64,000 nt of DNA from positions 1 to 64,000 of the forward strand of contig JBBTCH010000012.1 in NCBI GenBank assembly GCA_038043245.1, read 5' to 3'. Shown here piece by piece: positions 49,580-57,899 of this stretch. Within the stretch, counting starts at the first letter, position 1. Each line of letters starts with the position of its first letter. Source of the DNA: JACPFV01 sp038043245 (GTDB lineage Bacteria > Pseudomonadota > Gammaproteobacteria > Nevskiales > Nevskiaceae). The translations under genes and the position numbers were made by a program. The notes beneath the pieces were generated by a model, which was not told the DNA's origin, searched no databases, and was given only the letters and a program-made list of their open reading frames with translations.

Positions 49580-51463
49580 TTAGCTCAGATAGGTGTAACC
49601 GCTCAGACCCGCTTCCAGTTCCGCCAGCAGCGCGGCGCGCTCGGCAGCGGGCATGTTCGATTGCGCGAATTTCCGGCGATAGGCCTGTGCCAGCTCGTCC
49701 GGGGCCAGATGCACGTAACGCAGCAGTTCGTCGGTACGGTCACCGTGCTCGGGCTCCTCGAGCTTCCACGCATCGCCGTCGATGACGACGTTGACCGCGT
49801 TGGTGTCGCCGAACAGGTTGTGCATGTCGCCGAGGATCTCCTGATAGGCGCCGGTGAGGAAGATGCCGAGCAGATAGGGCTCGCCCGGTTTGAGGGCGTG
49901 CACCGGCAGCGTGGTCTCGACGCCGCCGCGATCGACGTAATGATCGATGCGACCGTCGGAGTCGCAGGTGAGATCGCACAGCGTCGCGCGCAAGGCCGGA
50001 CGCTCGTCGAGACGATGGATCGGCAGGATCGGGAACACCTGGTCGATGCCCCAGACATCCGGCACCGACTGGAACACCGAGAAGTTGCAGAAGTATTTCT
50101 CCGCCAGCTTCTCGCGCAGCTCGTCGAGTGCTTCGCGGTGCGAGCGGATGGAGCCGTCTAATTTCGGCGTTACCGCGCGGCAGATCGCGAAGTAGCATTG
50201 CTCGGCATGGGCGCGCTGCGTCACGGATAAGCGGCCGTGCACATACAGCGATTGCGCCTCGGCGAGGAACTGCCCGGCGTCGTGCAGACACTCCAGCGGC
50301 GGACGCGTGGCAAGACCGGTGTAGGCGGCGTGCAGCTCGTGCAGCGCCGCCGGATCGGCTTTCGCCGGCGGCACCGGCTTCAGATCGGCGATCACCTCCT
50401 GGTCCACCACCGAGGTGATGAGCACGGCGTGATGCGCGGTCAGCGCGCGACCGGATTCGGAGATGAGTTGCGGCTCCGGCTGCTGCGACTCGCGGCAGAC
50501 GTCCTGCAGGGTGCGCACGATGTTCAGTGCGTACTCGCGCATCGAGTAATTCATCGAGCAGTAGCTGCGCGAGCGAGTGCCCTCGTAATCAACGCCCAAT
50601 CCACCGCCCACATCGACGACGTCGACGTTGGCTCCGAGGGCGCGCAATTCGACGTAGAAGCGTGAAGCCTCGCGCATGCCACGCTGGATATCAGCGACGT
50701 TGGCGACCTGCGAGCCGAGATGGAAATGCACCATGCGCGCACAGCCGAGTTTGCCGGCCTGGCGCAGGGTCTCGACCGCCTCCAGCACCTGCGCCGCTGC
50801 CAGGCCAAATTTGGCCTTCTCGCCGCCGGTGTTCTGCTGAGTGCTGCTGAAGTTCGAGGCCAGGCGCACGCGCAAGCCGAGCAGCGGCTCGACGCTGAGA
50901 TTTTTAGCTTCTTCGAGGATCAGTGCCAGCTCGCTGGTTTTCTCGATGACGATGTAGACCTTGTGACCGAGCTTCTGGCCGATCAGGGCGCGACGGATGT
51001 AGGCGCGGTCCTTGTAGCCGTTGCAGACGATGGTGGCGCCGGGTTGGGCCAGCCCGAGCACCGCAGCGAGTTCCGGCTTACTGCCGGCCTCGAGCCCGAC
51101 ACGATCACCGCCGTGGCGGACGATGGCCTCAACGACGCTGCGCTGCTGGTTGACCTTGATCGGGTAGACCGCGGTGTAGCGGCCGCCGTAGTCGAGTTCG
51201 CCGATGACGCTGTTGAACGCACCAGTGAGCGCATCCACGCGATCTTTGAGGATGTCGGTGAAACGCACCAGCACCGGTAGCTCCAGACCGTCCTTCGGCA
51301 GACGCTGGGCAAGCTCGTGCAAGTCGATGGCCGGGCCGCGATCACGATGCGGCCGCACCACGGCGTGGCCGGCGGCATTCACATCGAAATAACCTTCACC
51401 CCAATGGGCGATGTTGTACAGCTCGCGAGCTTGCGCTGGATGCCAGTGTGTCAGGTCGTTCAT
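49580..51463 (-). CDS. speA: Biosynthetic arginine decarboxylase
   Basis: PLP enzyme making agmatine from arginine, the first step of the arginine route to putrescine. It is 627 aa, the full bacterial SpeA length. The PLP Lys is in TAVYPIKVNQQRSVVEAI, the barrel has FHLGSQVANVADIQRGMREASRFY and DVGGGLGVDYEGTRS, and the second half includes SESGRALTAHHAVLI and GAYQEILGDMHNLFGDTNAV. It is divergent from speE over 59 nt, so putrescine/spermidine genes face each other. No agmatinase or agmatine deiminase is in the window. Confidence 0.97.
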   Translation of the reverse strand: MNDLTHWHPAQARELYNIAHWGEGYFDVNAAGHAVVRPHRDRGPAIDLHELAQRLPKDGLELPVLVRFTDILKDRVDALTGAFNSVIGELDYGGRYTAVYPIKVNQQRSVVEAIVRHGGDRVGLEAGSKPELAAVLGLAQPGATIVCNGYKDRAYIRRALIGQKLGHKVYIVIEKTSELALILEEAKNLSVEPLLGLRVRLASNFSSTQQNTGGEKAKFGLAAAQVLEAVETLRQAGKLGCARMVHFHLGSQVANVADIQRGMREASRFYVELRALGANVDVVDVGGGLGVDYEGTRSRSYCSMNYSMREYALNIVRTLQDVCRESQQPEPQLISESGRALTAHHAVLITSVVDQEVIADLKPVPPAKADPAALHELHAAYTGLATRPPLECLHDAGQFLAEAQSLYVHGRLSVTQRAHAEQCYFAICRAVTPKLDGSIRSHREALDELREKLAEKYFCNFSVFQSVPDVWGIDQVFPILPIHRLDERPALRATLCDLTCDSDGRIDHYVDRGGVETTLPVHALKPGEPYLLGIFLTGAYQEILGDMHNLFGDTNAVNVVIDGDAWKLEEPEHGDRTDELLRYVHLAPDELAQAYRRKFAQSNMPAAERAALLAELEAGLSGYTYLS

Positions 51464-51522
51464 CTAGAGTTTGTTTTGGGCGTTTATACTCCCGCGCTCA
51501 TTTTGCATCTTCGAGATAACTT

Positions 51523-52380
51523 ATGTCTTTGGACAAAACCTGGTTCACCGAGCCGATGGACAAGACCGGCACGGCGTTTTCGCTGAAACTCGGCAAGAAA
51601 CTGCACGAGGAACAGACGCCGTTTCAGAAAATTGGGATCTACAAGACCCAGACTTTCGGCCATCTGATGGTGATCGACGGCTGCACCATGGTCAGCACGC
51701 GCGACAATTTCCTCTATCACGAGATGATGTCGCACCCGGCGCTGAACTCGCACCCGCATCCACGCAATGTCGTCATCGTCGGTGGCGGTGACTGCGGCAC
51801 GCTCAAGGAAGTCCTGAAACATCCCGAAGTGAAGTCGGCAACCCAGGTCGAGATTGACGAGCGCGTGACGCGGCTGGCGGAAAAATACTTCCCCGAACTG
51901 TGTGAAGCCAACGGCGACAATCGCGCGACGCTGTTTTTCGGCGACGGCATCCAGTGGATGAAGGACGCCAAGCCCGGCAGCATCGACCTGATCATCATCG
52001 ACTCGACCGACCCGGTCGGACCCGCCGAAGGCCTGTTCGGCGCCAGGTTCTACAAAGACTGCATGCGAGCGCTGGCCAAGGACGGCATGCTGGTGCAGCA
52101 GTCCGAATCACCCTTGCTGCATCTGGAACTGATCGCCGAGATGCACAAGGCGATGCGCGATGCCGGCTTCAAGCAGACGCATCTGCTGCATTTCCCGCAG
52201 CCGCTGTATCCGTCCGGCTGGTGGAGCGCTTCGATCGCCTGCAAGAAGAAAGGCAAACTGGGGGAGCGCCTCAACCCGCGCGCGATCCGCAAACTGGGAA
52301 CTCAGTACTACAACGCCGACACACACCGCGGCGCGTTCGCGGTGCCCAATTACGTTCGCGCCGCACTACCCGGAAATTAG
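51523..52380 (+). CDS. speE: Spermidine synthase
   Basis: Transfers an aminopropyl group from decarboxylated SAM to putrescine. It is 285 aa. Motifs: WFTEPMDKTGTAFSL, the catalytic loop TQTFGHLMVIDGCTMVSTRDNFLYHEMMSHPAL (as separate phrases KTQTFGHLMVIDG and DNFLYHEM), the nucleotide motif VVIVGGGDCGTLKEVLKH, and IIIDSTDPVGPAEGLF. The PSGWWSASIACKK C-terminal region is standard. A TATACT box at 51485-51490 in the speA-speE gap may be its -10. It ends 6 nt before the convergent DUF4124 gene. Confidence 0.97.
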   Translation: MSLDKTWFTEPMDKTGTAFSLKLGKKLHEEQTPFQKIGIYKTQTFGHLMVIDGCTMVSTRDNFLYHEMMSHPALNSHPHPRNVVIVGGGDCGTLKEVLKHPEVKSATQVEIDERVTRLAEKYFPELCEANGDNRATLFFGDGIQWMKDAKPGSIDLIIIDSTDPVGPAEGLFGARFYKDCMRALAKDGMLVQQSESPLLHLELIAEMHKAMRDAGFKQTHLLHFPQPLYPSGWWSASIACKKKGKLGERLNPRAIRKLGTQYYNADTHRGAFAVPNYVRAALPGN

Positions 52381-52386
52381 CGCCGG

Positions 52387-52776
52387 CTAGACGCCTGCAC
52401 AATCCTTGTCGAGCGATGCCTGGTGCTTGGCGATCAGCTGTTTCTTTTCATCGTCGGTGTAGGTGCGTTCCTTGCCGAGGCCGTCCTGTTCGACGATCTT
52501 GGAAGCGAGTTTCCAGTTGGCCAACTGATCCTTGCGGTTCTTGCAGTCGGCGTATTTTTTGTCCTGCATCTTGAGTTTCTCGACGGCGCTGGCTTCGCGC
52601 GCAGCACTGGAGCCGCCGTCGCCGCTACCGGCGTTGATCACCACTTTTTGCGCATCCTGCTGGCGCGGCCAGTCGCCGTAATGCACGCGGCCCTGCGCGT
52701 CGGTCCATTTGTAGACTTCGGCCGCGGTCGCAACCAGCGGTGCCAACAGCATCAGTGCGTAGACGATTCGTTTCAT
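52387..52776 (-). CDS. Exported DUF4124 domain protein
   Basis: A 129-aa protein with a signal peptide (MLLAPLVATAAE, cleavage near residue 19) followed directly by the DUF4124 motif VYKWTDAQGRVHYGDWPRQQDAQKV. The remainder is charged and helical, with a Cys in KYADCKNRKDQL and one near the C-terminus (DKDCAGV) that could pair. DUF4124 proteins are common in beta/gammaproteobacteria and have no known activity, though the domain may bind carbohydrate or peptidoglycan. That remains a guess. Confidence 0.88.
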   Translation of the reverse strand: MKRIVYALMLLAPLVATAAEVYKWTDAQGRVHYGDWPRQQDAQKVVINAGSGDGGSSAAREASAVEKLKMQDKKYADCKNRKDQLANWKLASKIVEQDGLGKERTYTDDEKKQLIAKHQASLDKDCAGV

Positions 52777-52848
52777 GACAAGCTCCAGCGACGGCTTGAC
52801 CAGAGTCTAGTACTCTAATATCCGGCACGCCAGCGGCGAAAAAACTCC

Positions 52849-53100
52849 ATGAGCCCGCCAACGATCACGCAGCGTCAACCTTACACCGTGGAACTCAAAC
52901 CCGGAGATTACTGGTGGTGCGCCTGTGGATTGTCAAAAAACCAGCCGTTCTGCGACGGCACGCACAAGACCACGGCCATGACGCCGGTGAAATTCACGGT
53001 GGACGAACGCAAGGCCGGAAAGACGCTCTGGCTCTGCGGCTGCAAACAGGCCAAGACCAAACCGTTCTGCGACGGCACGCACAACAAGTTGCCGCCGTAG
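52849..53100 (+). CDS. Dual-CDGSH iron-sulfur protein
   Basis: An 83-aa protein with two CDGSH 2Fe-2S motifs: CACGLSKNQPFCDGTH (about residues 24-39) and CGCKQAKTKPFCDGTH (about 64-79), each with three Cys and one His ligand. In both, Ser of the name motif is replaced by Thr. The two-motif layout corresponds to the compact class in which one chain binds two clusters (the Miner2/CISD3 type). It probably transfers electrons or clusters. The ATG at 52849 is divergent from the DUF4124 gene with a 72-nt gap. Confidence 0.93.
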   Translation: MSPPTITQRQPYTVELKPGDYWWCACGLSKNQPFCDGTHKTTAMTPVKFTVDERKAGKTLWLCGCKQAKTKPFCDGTHNKLPP

Positions 53101-53104
53101 GCGG

Positions 53105-53929
53105 CTAGTGCTGCACCGGTACGACTTCGACCGGCGGGTTGGGCGCCTCGGCCATCACAGGATCCGCTCTGCGTCCGAAGAAAAACTCTGCGGAGATCGC
53201 CGCCTGGCCCAGCCGATCGTTGCGCCGCCCCGCCTCGACCCGCGCCAGCGAATATTCCGCCAACAGCCGGCCCCAGTCGGCGTAACTCCAGGCCACGCCC
53301 AGATTCACGCCGGTCAGTTGAATGTCGCCCTCGAATTTGAAGTTGACATCGGGATCACCGCCGCGCTGGGCGGAATGGCTGCCGTCATAATCGCTGCGCA
53401 CGTAGTAGGGCCCGCCATACAACATCCACTGTGGGTCCAGCTTGAAGCCAAAAATCAGCGCCAGGTCCATCACCGACTGGTCAAATTCCGTGCGCGCACT
53501 ATCGTTGAACCCCGCAAACTCGACGTTGCCCCTGGCGAAGCCGTAGGCGGCCGTCAGCGCCAGCGACAGCGGTTTTCGCTCGGTGCCAGGGCCGAGCGCG
53601 ATCCATTTGATCTGGGCTTGCGCAAGACCATCTTGATAACCCTTGAGTGCGAAACCCAAGGTGGGTTGCATCTGAAAATCAAAGCGCGCGATCTGCGTGA
53701 ATTCGCCCGACAGTTCCGGCGCATCGGGATCCGGCACGGTGGTGGTCTGGTCCGGGGTCAACCTTGCGCGCGCCTCGCCACCAAATGCGGGTCCAGCCCC
53801 GAATTTGCGCGGCGCCGGTTCCGGCAGTTCCAATCGCGAAACAGGCACCCGCACCATGACTTCGCGTTCGGAAGCACAGGCGGCTAACAGCAACGTCATC
53901 ACCACAAGTCCGGCAATTGAACGGGTCAT
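53105..53929 (-). CDS. Outer-membrane-type lipoprotein of unknown function
   Basis: A 274-aa protein with lipobox LLAAC (Cys 18). After a Pro-rich linker, the rest shows alternating beta-strand segments (IARFDFQMQPTLGFALKGYQDG, LSLALTAAYGFARGNVEFAG, VMDLALIFGFKLDPQWMLYGGPYYVRSDYDG) and ends FFFGRRADPVMAEAP..., as in outer-membrane porin-like or MetA-pathway phenol-type proteins. No named family is recognised. It overlaps nothing but ends 4 nt from the CDGSH stop. It lies 27 nt downstream of the amt gene. Confidence 0.7.
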   Translation of the reverse strand: MTRSIAGLVVMTLLLAACASEREVMVRVPVSRLELPEPAPRKFGAGPAFGGEARARLTPDQTTTVPDPDAPELSGEFTQIARFDFQMQPTLGFALKGYQDGLAQAQIKWIALGPGTERKPLSLALTAAYGFARGNVEFAGFNDSARTEFDQSVMDLALIFGFKLDPQWMLYGGPYYVRSDYDGSHSAQRGGDPDVNFKFEGDIQLTGVNLGVAWSYADWGRLLAEYSLARVEAGRRNDRLGQAAISAEFFFGRRADPVMAEAPNPPVEVVPVQH

Positions 53930-53956
53930 GCTTGTTTCTCCGATCTTACGGGACCA

Positions 53957-55237
53957 CTACAGGTCGTAGCCGCGTTCGTTGTGCTGTGTCTGATCCAGCC
54001 CGATGGTTTCTTCTTCGCCGCTGACTCTTAACCCGAGCAACAGATCCGTGAGCTTGAGCAGGATCACCGTACCGACGGCGGTATACGCAGCCACCGCCAG
54101 GATGCCGGTGAACTGCACGCCGAGTTGTGACGCCATGTCCACGCCTTCGGCGTAGCCCTGCCCGCTGAACGCGCCGAGCGACGCCGAAGCAAACACGCCG
54201 GCCAGCAACGTACCGAGCATGCCGCCGACACCGTGCACCGGAAACACATCGAGCGAGTCATCCACTTTGAGCACGCGCTTCATAAAACTGGTGGCGACGA
54301 AGCAGATCGTGCCCGCAGCAACACCGATCACCAGTGCGCCACCGGGGCCGACGTAGCCGGACGCCGGCGTGATGGTCGCCAGGCCCGCCACCGTGCCGGT
54401 GACGATGCCCAGCACACTCGGTTTGCCGTAGCGGATCCATTCCATCGCCATCCACGCCAAGGCACCGGCAGCGGCGGAAACATGCGTCACCAGCATCGCC
54501 ATGCCGGCATTGCCATTGGCCGCCAGCGCCGATCCGGCATTGAATCCGAACCAGCCGACCCAGAGCATACCGGCGCCGGTCACCGTCATGGTCATGTTGT
54601 GTGGCGGCATCGCCGTGGCGGGAAAACCGTGGCGGCCCTTGAGCCACATCGCGCAGATCAGCGCAGCGATACCGCAAGTGGTATGCACCACGGTGCCGCC
54701 CGCGAAATCCAGCAGACCTTTTTTGAACAACCAGCCATCGGCTGCCCATACCCAGTGACACACCGGCGCGTAGACCGCGGTCACCCAGAGCGCGGTGAAC
54801 AGCAGCATCGCCGAAAACTTCATGCGTTCTGCGAACGCGCCGACCACCAGCGCCGGCGTGATGATGGCGAAGGTCATCTGGAACATCGCAAACACGGTCT
54901 CGGGAATCGTTCCGCTCACCGTGCCTTCGGCGACGTTGGCCATGAACGCCTTGCTCAGGCTGCCGAGCCATGGGCCCCCTTCGGCAAACGCCAGACTGTA
55001 GAGATACAACACCCAGAGCACCGACACCAGGCAGGTGATGGCGAAGCACTGCGCCAGCACCGACAGCACGTTCTTGGTCCTCACCAGCCCGCCGTAAAAG
55101 AGCGCGAGCCCCGGCAGCGTCATGAACAGCACCAGCGCGGTCGACGTCAGCAGCCAGGCGGTGTCACCGGAATTGAGTTCCTGGGCCATGGCGGCCGCGG
55201 GCAATATCGCAAGCAGTACGAGCACGAGCGCGCGCAT
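53957..55237 (-). CDS. amtB: Ammonium transporter (first copy)
   Basis: A 426-aa Amt/Rh channel with an N-terminal signal-like segment (VLVLLAILPAAAMAQ). Signature pieces are GDTAWLLTSTALVLFMTLPGLALFYGGLVRTKNVLS, the phenylalanine gate region FAMFQMTFAI, the first conserved His in LDFAGGTVVHTTCGIAAL and the second in DVFPVHGVGGMLGTLLAGVF. The C-terminal tail GEEETIGLDQTQHNERGYD is the PII-interacting region. It is 26 nt downstream of a glnK gene. A second glnK-amtB pair follows at 55.9-57.7 kb. The two Amt proteins clearly differ and are not a recent duplication. Confidence 0.95.
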   Translation of the reverse strand: MRALVLVLLAILPAAAMAQELNSGDTAWLLTSTALVLFMTLPGLALFYGGLVRTKNVLSVLAQCFAITCLVSVLWVLYLYSLAFAEGGPWLGSLSKAFMANVAEGTVSGTIPETVFAMFQMTFAIITPALVVGAFAERMKFSAMLLFTALWVTAVYAPVCHWVWAADGWLFKKGLLDFAGGTVVHTTCGIAALICAMWLKGRHGFPATAMPPHNMTMTVTGAGMLWVGWFGFNAGSALAANGNAGMAMLVTHVSAAAGALAWMAMEWIRYGKPSVLGIVTGTVAGLATITPASGYVGPGGALVIGVAAGTICFVATSFMKRVLKVDDSLDVFPVHGVGGMLGTLLAGVFASASLGAFSGQGYAEGVDMASQLGVQFTGILAVAAYTAVGTVILLKLTDLLLGLRVSGEEETIGLDQTQHNERGYDL

Positions 55238-55263
55238 GAAAATCTCCCCCGATGGTCAGTGTT

Positions 55264-55602
55264 TTAAACCGCTTCTTTGCCGGTTTCGCCGGTTCTAATC
55301 CGCACGGTTTCCTTCAAGTCATAGACGAAGATCTTGCCGTCGCCGATCTGCCCGGTCTTGGCCGATTTGGCGATGGCATCGACGGCTTTTTCCACCTGCG
55401 AGTCGTCCAGCGCCAGCTCGATCTTGATCTTGGGCAGCAGATCCACGACATATTCGGCGCCGCGATACAGCTCGGTATGGCCTTTCTGCCTTCCAAAGCC
55501 GCGCACCTCGGTCACGGTCATGCCCTGCACGCCGACGTCCTGCAAAGCTTCGCGTACCGCGTCGAGCTTGAACGGCTTGATGACCGCAATCAGCATTTTC
55601 AT
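55264..55602 (-). CDS. glnK: PII signal protein GlnK/GlnB (first copy)
   Basis: A 112-aa nitrogen signal protein starting MKMLIAVIKPFKLDAVREALQDVG. The T-loop has GFGRQKGHTELYRGAEYVVDLLPK with uridylylation Tyr51, and the C-terminal signature is KTGQIGDGKIFVYDLKETVRIRTGETG. It would bind ATP/ADP and 2-oxoglutarate and gate the AmtB encoded 26 nt downstream. The frame runs upstream to 56019, but the ATG at 55602 is the correct family start. No sigma54 site is visible directly upstream, in contrast to the second pair. Confidence 0.96.
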   Translation of the reverse strand: MKMLIAVIKPFKLDAVREALQDVGVQGMTVTEVRGFGRQKGHTELYRGAEYVVDLLPKIKIELALDDSQVEKAVDAIAKSAKTGQIGDGKIFVYDLKETVRIRTGETGKEAV

Positions 55603-55823
55603 GGCAACTCCCCAAATTGGTGCGTCGAGTGTACGCGGGAGCTGACCCAAAAAAAAAGGGGCGGCAGCGACACGGCGTTTGCGTAGCAATGGGGCGAGTC
55701 GCATGCGACAAGCGCCGCAGGCAGGATGCCGAAGGCCGGGTTCAGGGCGAGGCAGGGATGCCGAGCGACAGAACGGGAGCTGACGCAACGGCCCCTTCAC
55801 GAAGTTAAGTATTCGTGCACCAA

Positions 55824-55852
55824 GAAAAAGGGGCCGTCTTGCGACGGCCCCG
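55824..55852 (-). terminator. Intrinsic terminator downstream of the second amtB
   Basis: On the minus strand GGGGCCGTC-GCAA-GACGGCCCC (stem 55830-55838 and 55843-55851) is followed by TTTTTC. It is 28 nt past the amtB stop at 55880 and separates the two glnK-amtB units. The rest of the 277-nt gap (55603-55823) contains a GGGAGCTGAC 10-mer repeated at 55637 and 55775 and a poly-A tract. I see no gene in it. Confidence 0.9.
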
Positions 55853-55879
55853 AAGGGTACTGCTGGAGGAGACGAAAAA

Positions 55880-57376
55880 TCAGTAGCTGTAGGCCTTCTC
55901 GCCGTGTTCGGCCAGATCAAGGCCCTCGGATTCCTGCTCTTCGGTGACGCGCAGGCCGACGGTGTATTTGAGGATCGCGCAGGTGATCGCGGCGACCGTG
56001 CCGCTCCAGACGATGGCAACCAGCACCGCTTTGACCTGGATCATGATCTGCGCCGAATCGTAGCCGAAGGTCGGGCCGACCCAACCGTCGGTGACGTAAC
56101 CCGCACCGCCGAGGGCCGGATCGACGAACACGCCGGTGAGGATCGCGCCGATGATGCCACCGACCGCATGCACACCGAAGGCGTCGAGCGCGTCGTCATA
56201 GCCCAGCGCCTTCTTCAGGTAGGCGCAAGCCAGGAAGCAGACCACGCCAGCCGCGAGGCCGATGTAGAGCGCACCCTTGATGCCGACGAAACCGCAGGCC
56301 GGAGTGATGGCGACCAGACCGGCGATCGCGCCGGAGATGATGCCCAGCAGCGACGGCTTGCCCTTGATCACCCACTCTGCGAAGAACCAGGCGATGGCGG
56401 CAGTGGCCGTAGCGAACAGCGTGTTGCCGAACGCCAGCACCGCGTAGCCGTTGGCTTCGAGGTTGGAGCCGGCGTTGAAACCGAACCAGCCGAACCACAG
56501 CAGCGAGGCACCGATCATGCTCATCACCAACGAGTGCGGCGGCGAGATGCTCTTGCGCTTGCCGAGGAACAGGGCGACCACCAGGCCGGCGACGCCGGCG
56601 TTGATGTGCACCACCGTACCGCCGGCGAAGTCGAGCGCGCCGAGCTGCCACAACCAACCGGCGGTCGCGTTCAGATCCGCAACGACTTCAGGCGAGGTGT
56701 AAGCATCCGGGCCGGGCCACCACCAGACCATGTGCGCCATCGGCAGATAGGCGAAGGTGAACCAGACCACCGAGAAGATCATCACGGCCTTGAACTTCAT
56801 GCGCTCGGCGTAGGCGCCGGCGACGAGAGCCACGGTGATTGCGGCAAAGGTCAGCTGGAAGAACGCGAACATCAGCTCAGGAATGTAGACGCCCTTGCTG
56901 AAGGTGGCGGTCGGCACGAAATTGCCCTTGGCGTCGTAGACCACGCCTTCGAGCATCAGCTTGGAGAATCCGCCGAAATACTTGGCTAATTCACCCGTAC
57001 CGTTGCTGAAAGCCACGCTGTAGCCGTAGACCACCCAGAGCACCGCGATCAGACAGAAGATCGCGAACGTCTGCGTGAGAGTCGACAGCATGTTCTTGGT
57101 GCGCACCATGCCACCGTAGAACAGGGCCAGACCCGGAATCGACATCAACAGCACCAGCGCGGTGGCCGTCATCATCCAGGAGACATTGCCCATGTCGTAC
57201 TTCGGCGCGACATACGTATCGGCCGGTGCGGCCTCAGCAGTAGGCGCTGCTTCGGCAACCGCCGCTTCTGCGACCGGCGCGGCCTCTGCCGGCGCAGCCG
57301 CTTCTTCAGCGTAAACATTGCCAAACACGGCAAAGGCCGCGAACGCGGCGATCAAAGAAATCTTTTTAAGTGTCAT
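55880..57376 (-). CDS. amtB: Ammonium transporter (second copy) with Ala/Glu-rich N-terminus
   Basis: A 498-aa Amt channel from the ATG at 57376, chosen because AAGGGAG lies 7 nt upstream (an ATG at 57382 would leave 1 nt). The signal peptide ends NVYA, then an Ala/Glu/Pro stretch of about 35 residues (EEAAAPAEAAPVAEAA) precedes the channel. Motifs: LALFYGGMVRTKNMLSTL, LDFAGGTVVHINAGVAGL, and DAFGVHAVGGIIGAILTG with both conserved His. It carries a longer loop (VYDAKGNFVPTATFSKG) than the first copy. The C-tail EEQESEGLDLAEHGEKAYSY is the PII contact. It follows glnK by 12 nt under the sigma54 promoter. Confidence 0.95.
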   Translation of the reverse strand: MTLKKISLIAAFAAFAVFGNVYAEEAAAPAEAAPVAEAAVAEAAPTAEAAPADTYVAPKYDMGNVSWMMTATALVLLMSIPGLALFYGGMVRTKNMLSTLTQTFAIFCLIAVLWVVYGYSVAFSNGTGELAKYFGGFSKLMLEGVVYDAKGNFVPTATFSKGVYIPELMFAFFQLTFAAITVALVAGAYAERMKFKAVMIFSVVWFTFAYLPMAHMVWWWPGPDAYTSPEVVADLNATAGWLWQLGALDFAGGTVVHINAGVAGLVVALFLGKRKSISPPHSLVMSMIGASLLWFGWFGFNAGSNLEANGYAVLAFGNTLFATATAAIAWFFAEWVIKGKPSLLGIISGAIAGLVAITPACGFVGIKGALYIGLAAGVVCFLACAYLKKALGYDDALDAFGVHAVGGIIGAILTGVFVDPALGGAGYVTDGWVGPTFGYDSAQIMIQVKAVLVAIVWSGTVAAITCAILKYTVGLRVTEEQESEGLDLAEHGEKAYSY

Positions 57377-57388
57377 CTGCATGCTCCC

Positions 57389-57727
57389 TTAGAGTGCGTC
57401 CTTGCCGGTTTCGCCGGTACGGATGCGGATCGACTGTTCGAGCGAGTAGACAAAGATCTTGCCGTCGCCGATCTTCCCCGTATGTGCGGCCTTGGTGATG
57501 GCCTCGATGGCCGCATCCGCCTTGTCGCTGGCGACCGCAACCTCGATCTTCACTTTCGGCAGAAAATCCACAACGTACTCCGCGCCCCGATACAGCTCGG
57601 TATGGCCTTTCTGACGGCCAAACCCCTTGACCTCGGTGACGGTGATGCCCGCAACCCCAAGTTCAGAGAGGGCTTCGCGCACCTCATCGAGCTTGAACGG
57701 CTTGATGATGGCTGCAATCAATTTCAT
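57389..57727 (-). CDS. glnK: PII signal protein GlnK (second copy)
   Basis: A 112-aa PII protein from the ATG at 57727 (a frame extending to 57754 is not supported). MKLIAAIIKPFKLDEVREALSELG starts it. The T-loop GRQKGHTELYRGAEYVVDFLPK carries Tyr51. The end is GKIGDGKIFVYSLEQSIRIRTGETGKDAL. It differs from the first copy at many positions (for example VASDKADAAIEAITKAA) while keeping every ligand-binding motif. It is first in the glnK-amtB transcript driven by a sigma54-type promoter with an NtrC-like site, and so should be the nitrogen-starvation-induced copy. Confidence 0.96.
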   Translation of the reverse strand: MKLIAAIIKPFKLDEVREALSELGVAGITVTEVKGFGRQKGHTELYRGAEYVVDFLPKVKIEVAVASDKADAAIEAITKAAHTGKIGDGKIFVYSLEQSIRIRTGETGKDAL

Positions 57728-57790
57728 GTTTTGCTCCTGATAGGTTTTAAGCATCCGTCCCGCCCTGTCGCGCGGACGCCGGGGTGTTCA

Positions 57791-57806
57791 AGCATGGAGC
57801 GTGCCA
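57791..57806 (-). promoter_or_regulatory. Sigma54 (RpoN) promoter of glnK-amtB
   Basis: On the minus strand TGGCACGCTCCATGCT matches the -24/-12 consensus TGGCAC-N5-TTGC (ATGC here), with the exact GG to GC spacing. It lies about 65 nt upstream of the glnK ATG. Confidence 0.85.
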
Positions 57807-57846
57807 CCCGCTTTTTGCCCTTAAGGAGTCGCTGAATAGCCTTGTG

Positions 57847-57863
57847 CGCACTATTTCGGTGCG
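57847..57863 (-). promoter_or_regulatory. NtrC-like binding palindrome
   Basis: CGCAC-N7-GTGCG is a perfect 5+5 palindrome with the spacing of NtrC sites (GCAC-N7-GTGC). It lies about 50 nt upstream of the -24 element and supports NtrC/RpoN control. Confidence 0.75.
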
Positions 57864-57899
57864 TTTGTTCACCGATGCTGCTTCGCTACACTCTGCCGC

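Noticed and set aside
55603..56019. Longer start for the first glnK
   Set aside because: The extension would cover the terminator of the second amtB and its 3' end. PII proteins start at MKMLIAVIKPFKL.
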